NCBI GenBank assembly: GCA_963766725.1
Contig: CAVYBK010000001.1
Span: 124,001-188,000, forward strand
Length of the DNA stretch: 64,000 nt
Origin: DATEOR01 sp963766725
GTDB lineage: Bacteria; Actinomycetota; Thermoleophilia; Gaiellales; Gaiellaceae
Direction: 5' to 3'
The notes beneath the pieces are model-generated. The model had not been told where the DNA came from and did no database searches. It saw nothing but the letters and a program-made list of their open reading frames with translations. Both the position numbers and the translations under genes were made by a program. This document shows, one piece after another, positions 18,168 to 26,202 of the stretch (its first letter is position 1; each line of letters begins with the position of its first letter).

Positions 18168-18704
18168 ATGGTGCCCGAAGCCCCGCTCGAGGACACCGGC
18201 GAAGGGGTCGTCCCCGCCGGTGAGGGCTGGTTCGTCCTGAACACGAAGGACGCGCGCTGGCGCGACGATGGCCCGCTCGGGAAGCTCACGTTCTTCGAGG
18301 GCACCGGAGAGTTCTGGGAGATCGGCTTCAACGTGGGCGTCCTCGAGCCCGGGCATCCCATGGCGATGTACCACTACGAGACCGACCAGGAGGATTTCCT
18401 CGTCCTGTCCGGCGAGGCGCTCCTCATCGTCGAAGGCGAGGAGCGCCCGCTCCGTGCCTGGGACTTCGTCCACTGCCCGCCCGGGACGGATCACATCATC
18501 GTCGGCGCCGGGACCGGGCCCTGTGTCGTCGTCTCCACCGGCTCGAGGGTCAACGCGGAGGGAGACTGGGGCGGCTACACCGTCGACGAGACCGCACTCC
18601 GGCACGGGGCGGGCGTCGAGACCGCGACCAAGGATCCCAAGGAGGCGTATGCGCCCTTCCCGGAGCGGCGCTTCACGCGTTATCAGGAGGGTTGGCTGCC
18701 GTGA
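18168..18704 (+). CDS. Cupin-domain protein, first of a tandem pair
   Basis: A 178-residue protein with one cupin beta-barrel. The metal-binding motif 1 resembles PGHPMAMYHYETDQEDFLVLSGE with histidine, glutamate and aspartate ligands, and motif 2 is CPPGTDHIIVG. The stop overlaps the GTG of a second, clearly related cupin as GTGA, so this looks like a recent tandem duplication kept as an operon. The substrate is unknown. Confidence 0.85.
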   Translation: MVPEAPLEDTGEGVVPAGEGWFVLNTKDARWRDDGPLGKLTFFEGTGEFWEIGFNVGVLEPGHPMAMYHYETDQEDFLVLSGEALLIVEGEERPLRAWDFVHCPPGTDHIIVGAGTGPCVVVSTGSRVNAEGDWGGYTVDETALRHGAGVETATKDPKEAYAPFPERRFTRYQEGWLP

Positions 18705-19245
18705 CCGGGGTTCCCGAGGCGCCGCTCGACCGCACGGAGAACGGGCTGCAGGCGGCCGGAGACGGCTGGTTCGTCGTCAATGCCCGCGATGCCGTCTGGG
18801 GCGAGTCGGAGACGATGGGCGTCTTCACGCGCCTCGGTGAGAGCAAGGCTGCTCGTTTTCCGCAGCTCGGCTTCAACATCGGCGTCCTCTGGCCCGGCCA
18901 GCCGGCCTGCATGTATCACCGTGAGCCGAACCAGGAGGGCTTCCTCGTCCTCTCCGGCGAGTGCATCCTCCTCGTCGAGGGTCGAGCAGCGGCAGATGAA
19001 GCAGTGGGACTACTTCCACTGCCCGGCGGACACCGACCATCTTCTGATCGCGAGCGGAGACGAGCCCTGCGTCGCCGTCGCGGTCGGGTCGCGGGCGAGT
19101 CGGGATGTCGTCTATCCGGTGTCCGAGCTCGCCCGGAAGTACGGGGGTTCGGTCGAGAAGTGAAACCGCGGATCCAGAAGAGGCCTACGAGGGCCTCACC
19201 GTCGAGGACACGGCCTACAAGGACGGCTGGCTCCCGGATCTCTAG
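18701..19245 (+). CDS. Cupin-domain protein, second of the pair, two frameshifts
   Basis: A paralogue of the gene before it: both share a GWFVxNxxDAxW start, an N-terminal cupin motif (MYHREPNQEGFLVLSGE), C-P-x-x-TDH in motif 2 and a GWLP-type end. About 180 residues after correction. One shift is near 18981-18985 (GTCGAGGGTCGAG, one G too many) and one near 19158, where an apparent stop disappears if one A is removed and the frame runs to the TAG at 19245, giving the same tail as the first cupin. The stop overlaps the lipB stop. Confidence 0.8.
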
Positions 19246-19952
19246 CGCGTCGAAAGCGTGGCGTGGACGGGCTGGGCCCAGAGGCCCGCGCCGTCTTCCG
19301 CCGGTAGCTCCGACAGCTCGAGATCGAAGACCTCCGCGAGGGCAGCCGCCGCGTGCGGCCGCACCTCGTCCACGGTCACCTCGCGCCCGAGCTCGCGGGC
19401 GAGCGTTGTGAAGGCCGCGTCCTCGAGCCCGCACGCGGTGATCCAGTCCGTGAAGGGAGCGGGGTCGAGGTCGACGTTCAGCGCGTAGCCGTGCGTGGTC
19501 ACCCAGCGCGAGATGTGGACGCCGATCGAGCAGAGCTTCCGCGGCGGGCGCTCGAGCCACACGCCGGTGAGGCCCTCGATCCTCGTCGCTTCGACGTCGA
19601 AGGCTGCGGCGGTGCGGATGACCGACTCCTCCAGGTCGCGGCAGTAACGCTTGACGTCGCGCCCGTGGCGGTTGAGGTCGAGGATCGGGTAGCAGACGAG
19701 CTGGCCGGGCCCGTGGAAGGTCGACTTGCCGCCGCGATCGGTCTCGACGACCTCCACCGCGGCGCCCTCGGGCACGTGCAGCTCCTCCTCGTCCGTGCGC
19801 CGGCCGAGCGTGACGACAGGCGGGTGCTCGAGCATGATCACCGTGTCCGGGACCGCGTCCTGCGAGACGGCCGCGGCGATGGAGCGCTGGAGATCCCAGG
19901 CCTCCCGGTAGGGCGTCAGGCCGAGGTTCAGCAGGTAGCCCGGCCGGGACAC
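19242..19952 (-). CDS. lipB: Octanoyl-[ACP]:protein N-octanoyltransferase (LipB)
   Basis: A 236-residue enzyme that moves octanoate from acyl carrier protein to lipoyl domains, the step before LipA. The family blocks RGGKSTFHGPGQLVCYPI, the catalytic-lysine region RKLCSIGVHISRW and the catalytic cysteine in WITACGLED are present. It starts with GTG at 19952, one base after the E2 stop, so it is co-transcribed with the dehydrogenase genes whose E2 it would modify. Confidence 0.96.
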   Translation of the reverse strand: MSRPGYLLNLGLTPYREAWDLQRSIAAAVSQDAVPDTVIMLEHPPVVTLGRRTDEEELHVPEGAAVEVVETDRGGKSTFHGPGQLVCYPILDLNRHGRDVKRYCRDLEESVIRTAAAFDVEATRIEGLTGVWLERPPRKLCSIGVHISRWVTTHGYALNVDLDPAPFTDWITACGLEDAAFTTLARELGREVTVDEVRPHAAAALAEVFDLELSELPAEDGAGLWAQPVHATLSTR

Positions 19953-19953
19953 G

Positions 19954-21382
19954 CTATTCCGTTGATTCGTCCCAGGACTGCAGGCGCTCGCGGAGGTCGC
20001 GCAGGAAGCGGCCGGCGAGGGCTCCGTCCACCAGGCGATGGTCGTACGTGAGCGTGAGGTTCATCATCGAGCGGATCGCGATCGCGTCCTGGCCGTCCTC
20101 GTCCTGGACCACCCAGGGCCGCTTGACGACCGCGTAGGTCCCGAGGATCGCCGCCTGGGGCTGGCTGATCACGGGGGTGCCGTGGAAGGTGCCGTAGCCG
20201 CCGGGATTGGTGATCGTGAAGGTGCCGCCCTGGACGTCGTCCGGAAGGAGCTGCTTCGACCGCGCGCGCTCGGCCATGTCGGCGATCGCCTTCGCCATCC
20301 CGAGCAGGTTCAGAGTCTCCGCGTTGCGGACGACCGGGACGATGAGGCCCTTTCCGTCCGTGAGCTCTACCGCAAATCCGAGGTTGACGTAGTTCCGGGT
20401 GACGATCGAGTCGCCGCGGAGCTCGCCGTTGATCCACGGGTAGTCCTTCAGCGTGTCGACGACGGCGCGCGCGACGAAAGCGAGGAAGGTCGGATTGACG
20501 CCGTACGAGCCCGCCCAATCCTTCTTCAGCTTCTGCCTGAGCGCAGCGATCTTCGTCATGTCGACTTCGATGGAGCTCGTCACGTGTGCGGAGGTGTCGA
20601 GGGAGCGGCGCATGTGCTCGGCGATGCCCTTGCGCATCGCGCTCATCGGCTCGACGGTCTCGCCCTCCTGGGCCTGTGCGGCGGGAGCCGCCTGCGGAGC
20701 CGCGGCGGGCGCAGGTGCCGATGGCGCCTCCTCGAGCCGGGGCTTCGGCCGGCGCTGGAGCCTGCCCGGCCTGGCCGGACTCGATGTAGCCGAGGATGTC
20801 CTTCTTCGTAACGCGGCCGCCACGGCCGGTGCCCTCGACGCTCCCGACGTCGACGTTGTGCTCGGCCGCGATCCGCGCGACTACCGGGGAGACGAACTTC
20901 GCCTCTCGACGGCCGTTGTCGTCCTCAGCCGTTGGCGCCGCGGGTGCCGCGGGGGCAGCTGCCGGCGGTTCCGGCGCGGCTTCGTGCTCGGGCTCGGGCT
21001 CGGGGGCGGGCGCCTCCACGGCCTTCGCGGCCGCCGGGCCCTCGCCCTCGGCGCCGGAAGCCGCCTCGGCTTCCTGAGCGGCCTCCTGGGTCGGCGGCTC
21101 CGGCGGAGCCTCGGCCTCGACCTCGGCGCCCTCGGGGGCGATGACCGCGATCTTCGTCCCGACAGCGACCGTCTCTCCCTCCTGGGCGAGGATCTGCTGG
21201 AGGACTCCGTTCGCCGGGCTCGGCACCTCCGTGTCGACCTTGTCCGTCGAGATCTCGAGCAGCGACTCGTCCGCGGCGATCGCCTCGCCCTCGGACTTGA
21301 GCCACTTCGTGATCGTGCCCTCCGAGACGGAGACGCCCATCTGGGGCATGACGACGTCGACTGCGGTTCCGGTGGTTGCCAT
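19954..21382 (-). CDS. Dihydrolipoamide acyltransferase (E2), one frameshift
   Basis: About 475 residues after correction. An N-terminal lipoyl domain (lysine in ISTDKVDTEVPSP, about residue 46) is followed by a long Ala/Pro/Glu linker, a peripheral-subunit-binding domain (SPVVARIAAEHNVDVGSVEGTG) and the catalytic domain with the TYDHRLVDGALAGRF active site. The frame shifts between about 20735 and 20790; one extra G in CCGGCTCGAG explains it. The gene lies 11 nt after E1-beta. Whether the substrate is pyruvate, 2-oxoglutarate or a branched-chain 2-oxoacid cannot be settled from sequence alone. Confidence 0.92.
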
Positions 21383-21393
21383 CAGTGAGCCAC

Positions 21394-22368
21394 CTAGTAC
21401 TCCGCGAGCTCCTTCAAGCCTGCCACCACGTCTTCGACCTGCGGGATGAAAGCCTTCTCGAGCGGTGGCGAGAACGGAACCGGGGTGTCGGGCGCGGCGA
21501 TGCGGCGCACAGGCGCGTCGAGGTTCTCGAAGGCCTCCTCGGCGATCGTCGCTGCGATCTCGGCGCCGAAGCCGCCGGTGAGCGTGTCCTCGTGGAGGAC
21601 GAGCGCCTTCGACGTCTTCGCGACGGAGCGCAGCACGGCTTCCTTGTCCCACGGGGCCAGCGTGCGGAGGTCGAGGATCTCGACCGAGACGCCGTCGCCC
21701 TCGAGCTTCTGCGCGGCCTCGTCGGCGGTGTAGACCATCGCGCCCCACGTGATCAGCGAGATGTCGTCGCCCTCGCGGTGCGTCCGTGCCTCGCCGAAGG
21801 GAACCGTGTAGCGCTCGTCCGGCACCTCGTCCTTGATGCGCCGGTAGAGGTGCTTGTGCTCGAAGTAGAGAACCGGGTTCGGATCGTGGATCGCCTCGAT
21901 GAGGAGCCCCTTCGCGTCCGCCGGCGTGGCCGGGCAGACGACCTTGAGCCCGGGGATGTGCGCGAAGCTCGACTCGGGATTCTGCGAGTGGAAGGGCCCG
22001 CCCGAGAAGCCGCCGCCGGAGGGGAGCCGGACCGTGATCGGCACCGGGGTTCCCGCACGGTAGCGCTGCTTCGCCGCGACGGTGACCAGGTGGTCCCAGG
22101 CACACGAGATGAAGTCCGCGAACTGCATCTCGGCGACCGGGCGCATGCCCATGATCGCGGCGCCGGTGCAGCCGCCGACGATCGCCGTCTCGGAGAGCGG
22201 CGCGTCGATGACGCGCCAGGGGCCGAACTCCTCCTGGAAGCCCTGCGTCACCTTGAAGGCCCCGCCGTAGACGCCGACGTCCTCGCCGATGATGAAGACG
22301 CGCTTGTCGCGCTGCATCTCGGAGCGAAGCCCGTCGGAGATTGCCTGCAGATACGTCTTTACGGCCAC
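21394..22368 (-). CDS. 2-oxoacid dehydrogenase E1 component, beta subunit
   Basis: A 324-residue subunit of the thiamine-diphosphate-dependent E1. Typical blocks are RVFIIGEDVGVYGGAFKVTQ at the N-terminus, DAPLSETAIVGGCTGAA, and LPSGGGFSGGPFHSQNPES. It starts with GTG at 22368, 4 nt after the E1-alpha stop. The order alpha-beta-E2 on one strand is the normal heterotetrameric type in Gram-positive bacteria. Confidence 0.95.
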   Translation of the reverse strand: MAVKTYLQAISDGLRSEMQRDKRVFIIGEDVGVYGGAFKVTQGFQEEFGPWRVIDAPLSETAIVGGCTGAAIMGMRPVAEMQFADFISCAWDHLVTVAAKQRYRAGTPVPITVRLPSGGGFSGGPFHSQNPESSFAHIPGLKVVCPATPADAKGLLIEAIHDPNPVLYFEHKHLYRRIKDEVPDERYTVPFGEARTHREGDDISLITWGAMVYTADEAAQKLEGDGVSVEILDLRTLAPWDKEAVLRSVAKTSKALVLHEDTLTGGFGAEIAATIAEEAFENLDAPVRRIAAPDTPVPFSPPLEKAFIPQVEDVVAGLKELAEY

Positions 22369-22372
22369 GGCG

Positions 22373-23419
22373 CTATTTGTGGTGGGGAGTCTCGAGGTCT
22401 TCCGGAGTGGCGTAGACGCCGTCGAGGAGCGTGTCGAGGTCCGGCATCGGGCTTTCGTCGGCACGTTGCACCGCGTCGTTCAGGATCTTCTTGACGTACC
22501 CGCGGATCTCGTCCTCCTCCTCGTCCGTGAAGTCGGCGTTCTCGCGGAGCCAGGTGCGGTAGCGCTCGAGCGGGTCGCGCTTCGCCCACTCCTCGAACAT
22601 CTCCTTCGGGACGTAGGAGGCGTCGTCGTGGACGGCATGCCCTTCCATCCGAAGCGTGAGGCACTCGATCAGGGTCGGGCCGCCGCCTTCGCGCGCCTTC
22701 TCGATCGCCGCCTTGGCCTCGCGGTAGACGGCGAGAACGTCGGTGCCGTCGACGACGACTCCGTCGAAGCCGTACGCCTTGGCGCGGTCGGCGAGGTGCT
22801 CGCAGGCGTACTCGAGATGGGTCGGCGTCGAGTAGGCCCACTGGTTGTTGTCGCAGATGAACACGACCGGGAGGCGGCGGACGCCGGCGAAGTTCATCCC
22901 CTCGTGGGTGTCGCCGCGCGCGGAGGCGCCTTCGCCGAACCAGGTGAGCGCGACGCGCTTCTCCTCGCGGATGCGGAAGGCGAGCGCGCAGCCGACTGCG
23001 ACCGGCAGCATCGCGGGCAGGTGGCTGACCATGGCGATCAGCCCGAGGCGGTCGTCGGCCATGTGGACGTTCCCGTCCTTGCCCTTGGTCGGCCCGTCGG
23101 CGCGGCCCATGAACTGGGCGAAGATCCGCCATGGCTCGACTCCGCGGACGATGTGCACGCCCATGTCGCGGTGCAGCGGCGTGCCCACATCCTCCGGGCC
23201 CATGGCGGTCGCGATGCCGACCGACGCGGCTTCGTTTCCGCGGCCGGTATAGAAGCTTCCGGGGATCTTCCCCTGCTTGTAGAGGATGTGGCCGCGCTCC
23301 TCGATCCCGCGGGTCAGGAGCATGTGACGGTAGATCCCGAGCAGGTCCTCGCGGTCGAGGCCCGCCTCCTTGATCTCCGTCAAAGAGCTGACTGGCTCTG
23401 CTTCCCTGGCAACGGCCAT
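22373..23419 (-). CDS. 2-oxoacid dehydrogenase E1 component, alpha subunit
   Basis: A 348-residue subunit that binds thiamine diphosphate; the motif is seen as WFGEGASARGDTHEGMNFA with the paired DNNQWAYSTP segment. The conserved regulatory-loop region (MEGHAVHDDASYVP) is also clear. ATG at 23419, with TACAGT ten nt upstream as a possible -10. It heads an operon alpha-beta-E2-lipB. No E3 gene is in the window, so a housekeeping dihydrolipoyl dehydrogenase elsewhere must serve. Confidence 0.95.
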   Translation of the reverse strand: MAVAREAEPVSSLTEIKEAGLDREDLLGIYRHMLLTRGIEERGHILYKQGKIPGSFYTGRGNEAASVGIATAMGPEDVGTPLHRDMGVHIVRGVEPWRIFAQFMGRADGPTKGKDGNVHMADDRLGLIAMVSHLPAMLPVAVGCALAFRIREEKRVALTWFGEGASARGDTHEGMNFAGVRRLPVVFICDNNQWAYSTPTHLEYACEHLADRAKAYGFDGVVVDGTDVLAVYREAKAAIEKAREGGGPTLIECLTLRMEGHAVHDDASYVPKEMFEEWAKRDPLERYRTWLRENADFTDEEEDEIRGYVKKILNDAVQRADESPMPDLDTLLDGVYATPEDLETPHHK

Positions 23420-23457
23420 GCCGGATCGAACTGTAGCCGTTCCCTTAGTCTGAAAGC

Positions 23458-23736
23458 GTGGGCAAGGCCTCCGACTGGCTTCGGGAAGAGCGGCGCAAGA
23501 CCCTCGGCGACTGGGTCTCGTTCTGCCTCGCCTGCGGGCACGCGCAACGCTACTTCGAGGAGCTCGAGGCGGAGTTGCCCGCGTCGTGCCCGGCGTGCGG
23601 CGGCGAGATGCGGGCGCGTTGCCCCGAGTGCGGCGCACGGTTCTCGTCCGCCTTTGCGGTCGAGTGCGAGGCGTGCGGAGGCGCCCTGCGCCCGCCCGAG
23701 GCGTTCGGCGGGCCGATTCGCAAGCCGGGCCGCTAG
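23458..23736 (+). CDS. Small double zinc-ribbon protein, unknown function
   Basis: A 92-residue protein with four CxxC-type pairs: CLACGH, CPACGG, CPECGA and CEACGG, which would bind two zinc ions. It starts with a GTG at 23458, 6 nt after TAGTCT (23446-23451), so it is probably leaderless. It is divergent from E1-alpha and its stop overlaps the stop of the next gene on the other strand. No specific family recognised. Confidence 0.7.
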   Translation: MGKASDWLREERRKTLGDWVSFCLACGHAQRYFEELEAELPASCPACGGEMRARCPECGARFSSAFAVECEACGGALRPPEAFGGPIRKPGR

Positions 23737-24104
23737 GTCCCTGAGATCTCGGAGAAGCGGATGAGCGTGACGACGTCCTCTTCGGTCACGTCACGGTTGT
23801 AGAGGTGCCCGAGGAAGCTCGCCATGTCCTCCGGGCGGCGGATCTCCGGGTTGTCGTGCTCGATCTCCCGCGGTGAGAGCTCCATCAGCCGCTTCACCTC
23901 GACCTTGTCGATGACGGCGTCGAAGATCTTCTCGCGCGGCCCGTAGCGCTGGCCGACGAGGATCTGCACGACCATGCCCTTCCTGTACTTGCCGGACTTG
24001 TCGCCCAGGCGGATCGTTGCGGTCTTCCGCCTGCTCCGCAGCTGGTCGGCGACGATCGACGAGTAGAAGTTGAGGGCGTACATGGCGCTGGGATCGAGCG
24101 GCAC
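23733..24104 (-). CDS. ASCH/PUA-like domain protein
   Basis: A 123-residue protein. The start region LNFYSSIVADQLRSRRKTATIRLG and the following GMVVQILVG resemble ASCH domains, a PUA-like fold thought to bind RNA or act in translation; this is a family-level guess. The start may be GTG at 24104 or ATG at 24083; neither has a good ribosome-binding site. It lies 12 nt downstream of the Nudix gene and is likely in one transcript with it. Confidence 0.65.
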   Translation of the reverse strand: MPLDPSAMYALNFYSSIVADQLRSRRKTATIRLGDKSGKYRKGMVVQILVGQRYGPREKIFDAVIDKVEVKRLMELSPREIEHDNPEIRRPEDMASFLGHLYNRDVTEEDVVTLIRFSEISGT

Positions 24105-24116
24105 GAGGCCGCCGCA

Positions 24117-24554
24117 TCATACGGCCCGTTCGTCGATTAGTTGAAGAGCCTTCGCGGCCATCTCGCGCTCGCCCTTGTACGTGAGGAGGCGCGGAGCCTC
24201 CTCGAGCGGGAGCCAGCGCGTCTCCGCGACCTCGTGGCGGAACTCGTCCGTGATGTCGCCGAGCCGTCCCGCGGAGTAGCGGACGAGGTAGAAGCTGACG
24301 ATCTTGAAGACGCGCTCGCCCTCCCAGACGTAGACGTAGCGGACGTCGCCGAGCTTCTCGACGAGACGGCCGCGGACCCCCGTTTCCTCCGTCACCTCGC
24401 GGAGTGCGGTGTCGGCCGGCGGCTCGCCGTCCCCGACGAGGCCTTTCGGCAGAGCCCAGACCTTCTCGCGCCCGCCGGGCCGGATCGCGGCCAGGTGCCA
24501 GGCGCCGCGGATGCGGCGGACGACCACGCCGCCTGCGGAGAACTCTCGCCGCAC
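24117..24554 (-). CDS. Nudix hydrolase
   Basis: A 145-residue protein with a full Nudix box, GX5EX7REVTEETGV, beginning in GLVGDGEPP at about residue 39. These enzymes cleave nucleoside diphosphates linked to another group; the substrate cannot be told from sequence. The AxxG-V and KGL-type start fits the MutT/diadenosine-polyphosphate branch. It starts with GTG at 24554, 6 nt after TAGCTT on the minus strand, and is divergent from the MFS gene. Confidence 0.9.
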   Translation of the reverse strand: MRREFSAGGVVVRRIRGAWHLAAIRPGGREKVWALPKGLVGDGEPPADTALREVTEETGVRGRLVEKLGDVRYVYVWEGERVFKIVSFYLVRYSAGRLGDITDEFRHEVAETRWLPLEEAPRLLTYKGEREMAAKALQLIDERAV

Positions 24555-24560
24555 GAGGTG

Positions 24561-24570
24561 AAGCTAGCAT
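24561..24570. promoter_or_regulatory. Overlapping divergent -10 elements, Nudix and MFS genes
   Basis: AAGCTAGCAT contains TAGCTT on the minus strand (24566-24561), 6 nt from the Nudix GTG, and TAGCAT on the plus strand (24565-24570), 7 nt from the MFS GTG. The whole intergenic region is only 23 bp, so both mRNAs would be leaderless. Confidence 0.55.
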
Positions 24571-24577
24571 CGGCCAC

Positions 24578-25729
24578 GTGCGCCGCCTGCTCCTGCTCGT
24601 CTGCGTGGTCATCTTCGTCGAGACGATGCTGTACTCGGCGCTCGTCCCGCTTCTTCCGCACTACAGGGACGAGTTCGGGCTCTCGAAGTCGGCCGCCGGT
24701 CTCCTTGTCGCGGCCTACGCGGCGGGAGCCCTGGCCGCTGCGTTGCCCGGCGGAATCGCGGCCGCCCGTTACGGTCCTCGGCGCGCCATGCTCATCGGCA
24801 TCGCGCTCATGGGCATCGCGAGCCTCGCCTTCGGCTTCGCCGGCGACGCCTGGACGCTCGGAATCTCGCGCTTCGCACAGGGCGTGGGCGGCTCGCTCGC
24901 CTGGGCCGGCGCGCTCACGTGGCTCATCGCCGCCTCGCCCGTCACCCGGCGAGGGGAGATGCTGGGGACGGCGGTCGGCTCTGCGATCTTCGGAGCCCTG
25001 TTCGGGCCCGCGATCGGCGCGTTCGCCGACCGCGTCGGGCCGCGCGAGGTGTTCGTCGGGCTGGCCGGCCTGACCGTCGTGCTCGCTGCGTGGACGCTGC
25101 GGACGCCGGGCGCCGCCGCCGAGCCGCCGCGTCCCGGGGCGATCAGGCGCGCGCTTCGGAACGTCGAGATCCGCCAGGCGCTCTGGCTCATGAGCGTCCC
25201 GGCGCTCGTCTTCGGGATCGTCGGCGTCCTCATCCCTCTCAAGCTCGACCAGGCCGGCTGGAGCGCGACGGCGATCGCGATCGCCTGGGTCGTCTCGGCG
25301 GCGATCGAAATGGTGATCGCGCCGCTCATCGGCCGAGTCTCGGACCGCCGCGGCCGACTCCTCCCACTCCGCATCGCGCTGATGGGTGCGATCGCCGTGC
25401 TCGTCGGCTTTGCCTTCGCCAACCGGCCCGCCGTGATCGTCCCCATCCTCATCGTCTCGGGGATCACGTTCGGCGGCTTCTGGGCGCCGGCGATGGCCCT
25501 CCTCTCCGATGCGGCCGATCGCATCGGCCTCGCGCAGGGGCTCGCGTTCGGGCTCATGAACATGGCGTGGGGCGCGGGGAACGCCCTCGGGCCTGCGATC
25601 GGCGGGGCGATCGCCGACGCCGCCGGGGACGCCGTCCCCTTCCTGATCATGGCGGTCTTCTGCGCGGCCACCCTCGCGAGTCTCGGCGTCGCTGGCACTC
25701 GGCGCATTCGAGTGCCGGAAAGTCCTTGA
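24578..25729 (+). CDS. Major facilitator superfamily transporter
   Basis: A 383-residue membrane protein with about 12 hydrophobic segments. The loop between helices 2 and 3 reads ARYGPRRAMLIG and its counterpart in the second half is SDRRGRLLPLRIALMG, the classic MFS repeat. The start is GTG at 24578. The substrate is unknown; a drug or metabolite exporter is likely from the general shape. The last codons overlap the first CIRCE operator and the -35 region of groES, so translation here runs through groES control DNA. Confidence 0.9.
   Translation: MRRLLLLVCVVIFVETMLYSALVPLLPHYRDEFGLSKSAAGLLVAAYAAGALAAALPGGIAAARYGPRRAMLIGIALMGIASLAFGFAGDAWTLGISRFAQGVGGSLAWAGALTWLIAASPVTRRGEMLGTAVGSAIFGALFGPAIGAFADRVGPREVFVGLAGLTVVLAAWTLRTPGAAAEPPRPGAIRRALRNVEIRQALWLMSVPALVFGIVGVLIPLKLDQAGWSATAIAIAWVVSAAIEMVIAPLIGRVSDRRGRLLPLRIALMGAIAVLVGFAFANRPAVIVPILIVSGITFGGFWAPAMALLSDAADRIGLAQGLAFGLMNMAWGAGNALGPAIGGAIADAAGDAVPFLIMAVFCAATLASLGVAGTRRIRVPESP
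25693..25717 (+). promoter_or_regulatory. CIRCE operator 1 (inside the MFS gene end)
   Basis: TGGCACTC, 9 nt, GAGTGCCG matches the HrcA-binding CIRCE element (core GCACTC-N9-GAGTGC). It sits in the last codons of the MFS gene, upstream of the groES -35 box. Confidence 0.8.
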
Positions 25730-25755
25730 TCCACTCCTCCGAGATGCGCTAGCAT
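25726..25755 (+). promoter_or_regulatory. groES-groEL promoter
   Basis: TTGATC (25726-25731) and TAGCAT (25750-25755) with an 18-nt spacer. The expected transcription start, about 25762, falls at the first base of the second CIRCE, and the first CIRCE lies just upstream of the -35 box. Confidence 0.65.
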
Positions 25756-25761
25756 GGCTTC

Positions 25762-25786
25762 TGGCACTCCGCACCGGAGAGTGCCA
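25762..25786 (+). promoter_or_regulatory. CIRCE operator 2 (groES leader)
   Basis: TGGCACTC, 9 nt, GAGTGCCA is a perfect inverted repeat of the CIRCE type. It is 69 bp downstream of the first copy and would lie at the 5-prime end of the groES mRNA, the usual site of HrcA repression. Confidence 0.92.
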
Positions 25787-25829
25787 AGTTCTTACAGTCA
25801 GACAGCTGCAACGCAAGGAGGAACGCTGA

Positions 25830-26168
25830 ATGGACCTGCAGCCATTGGGTGATCGGCTGATCGTCGAGGCCCTCGAGGAGGAAGAGACCACCTCGAGCGG
25901 GATCGTCCTGCCGGACACCGCGAAAGAGAAGCCCCAGCGCGGCCGTGTGCTCGCTGTCGGCCCCGGCTCTCGGGACGAGGGCGGCAACTACGTCGCGATG
26001 GACGTCGTCGAGGGCGACGAGGTCATCTACTCGAAGTACGGCGGCACCGAGATTCGGCTCGGCAGTGACGACTATCTGATCCTGCGCGAGTCCGACATCC
26101 TCGCCAAGGTCGTCACGACCGGCAAGAAGGGCTCGAAGAAGAAGGAGATGGCAGGCGCAGCCGCTTAA
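25830..26168 (+). CDS. groES: Co-chaperonin GroES
   Basis: A 112-residue co-chaperonin that caps GroEL. The N-terminal DRLIVEALEEEETTSSGIVLP contains the mobile loop, and the GDEVIYSKYGGTEI block is typical. It is about 12 residues longer than usual because of a basic tail (KKGSKKKEMAGAAA). AAGGAGGAA precedes the ATG at 25830, a strong Shine-Dalgarno sequence. Confidence 0.98.
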   Translation: MDLQPLGDRLIVEALEEEETTSSGIVLPDTAKEKPQRGRVLAVGPGSRDEGGNYVAMDVVEGDEVIYSKYGGTEIRLGSDDYLILRESDILAKVVTTGKKGSKKKEMAGAAA

Positions 26169-26202
26169 GGCCCCTGCCGGAAAACCAACGGAGGAAAGCT
26201 GA

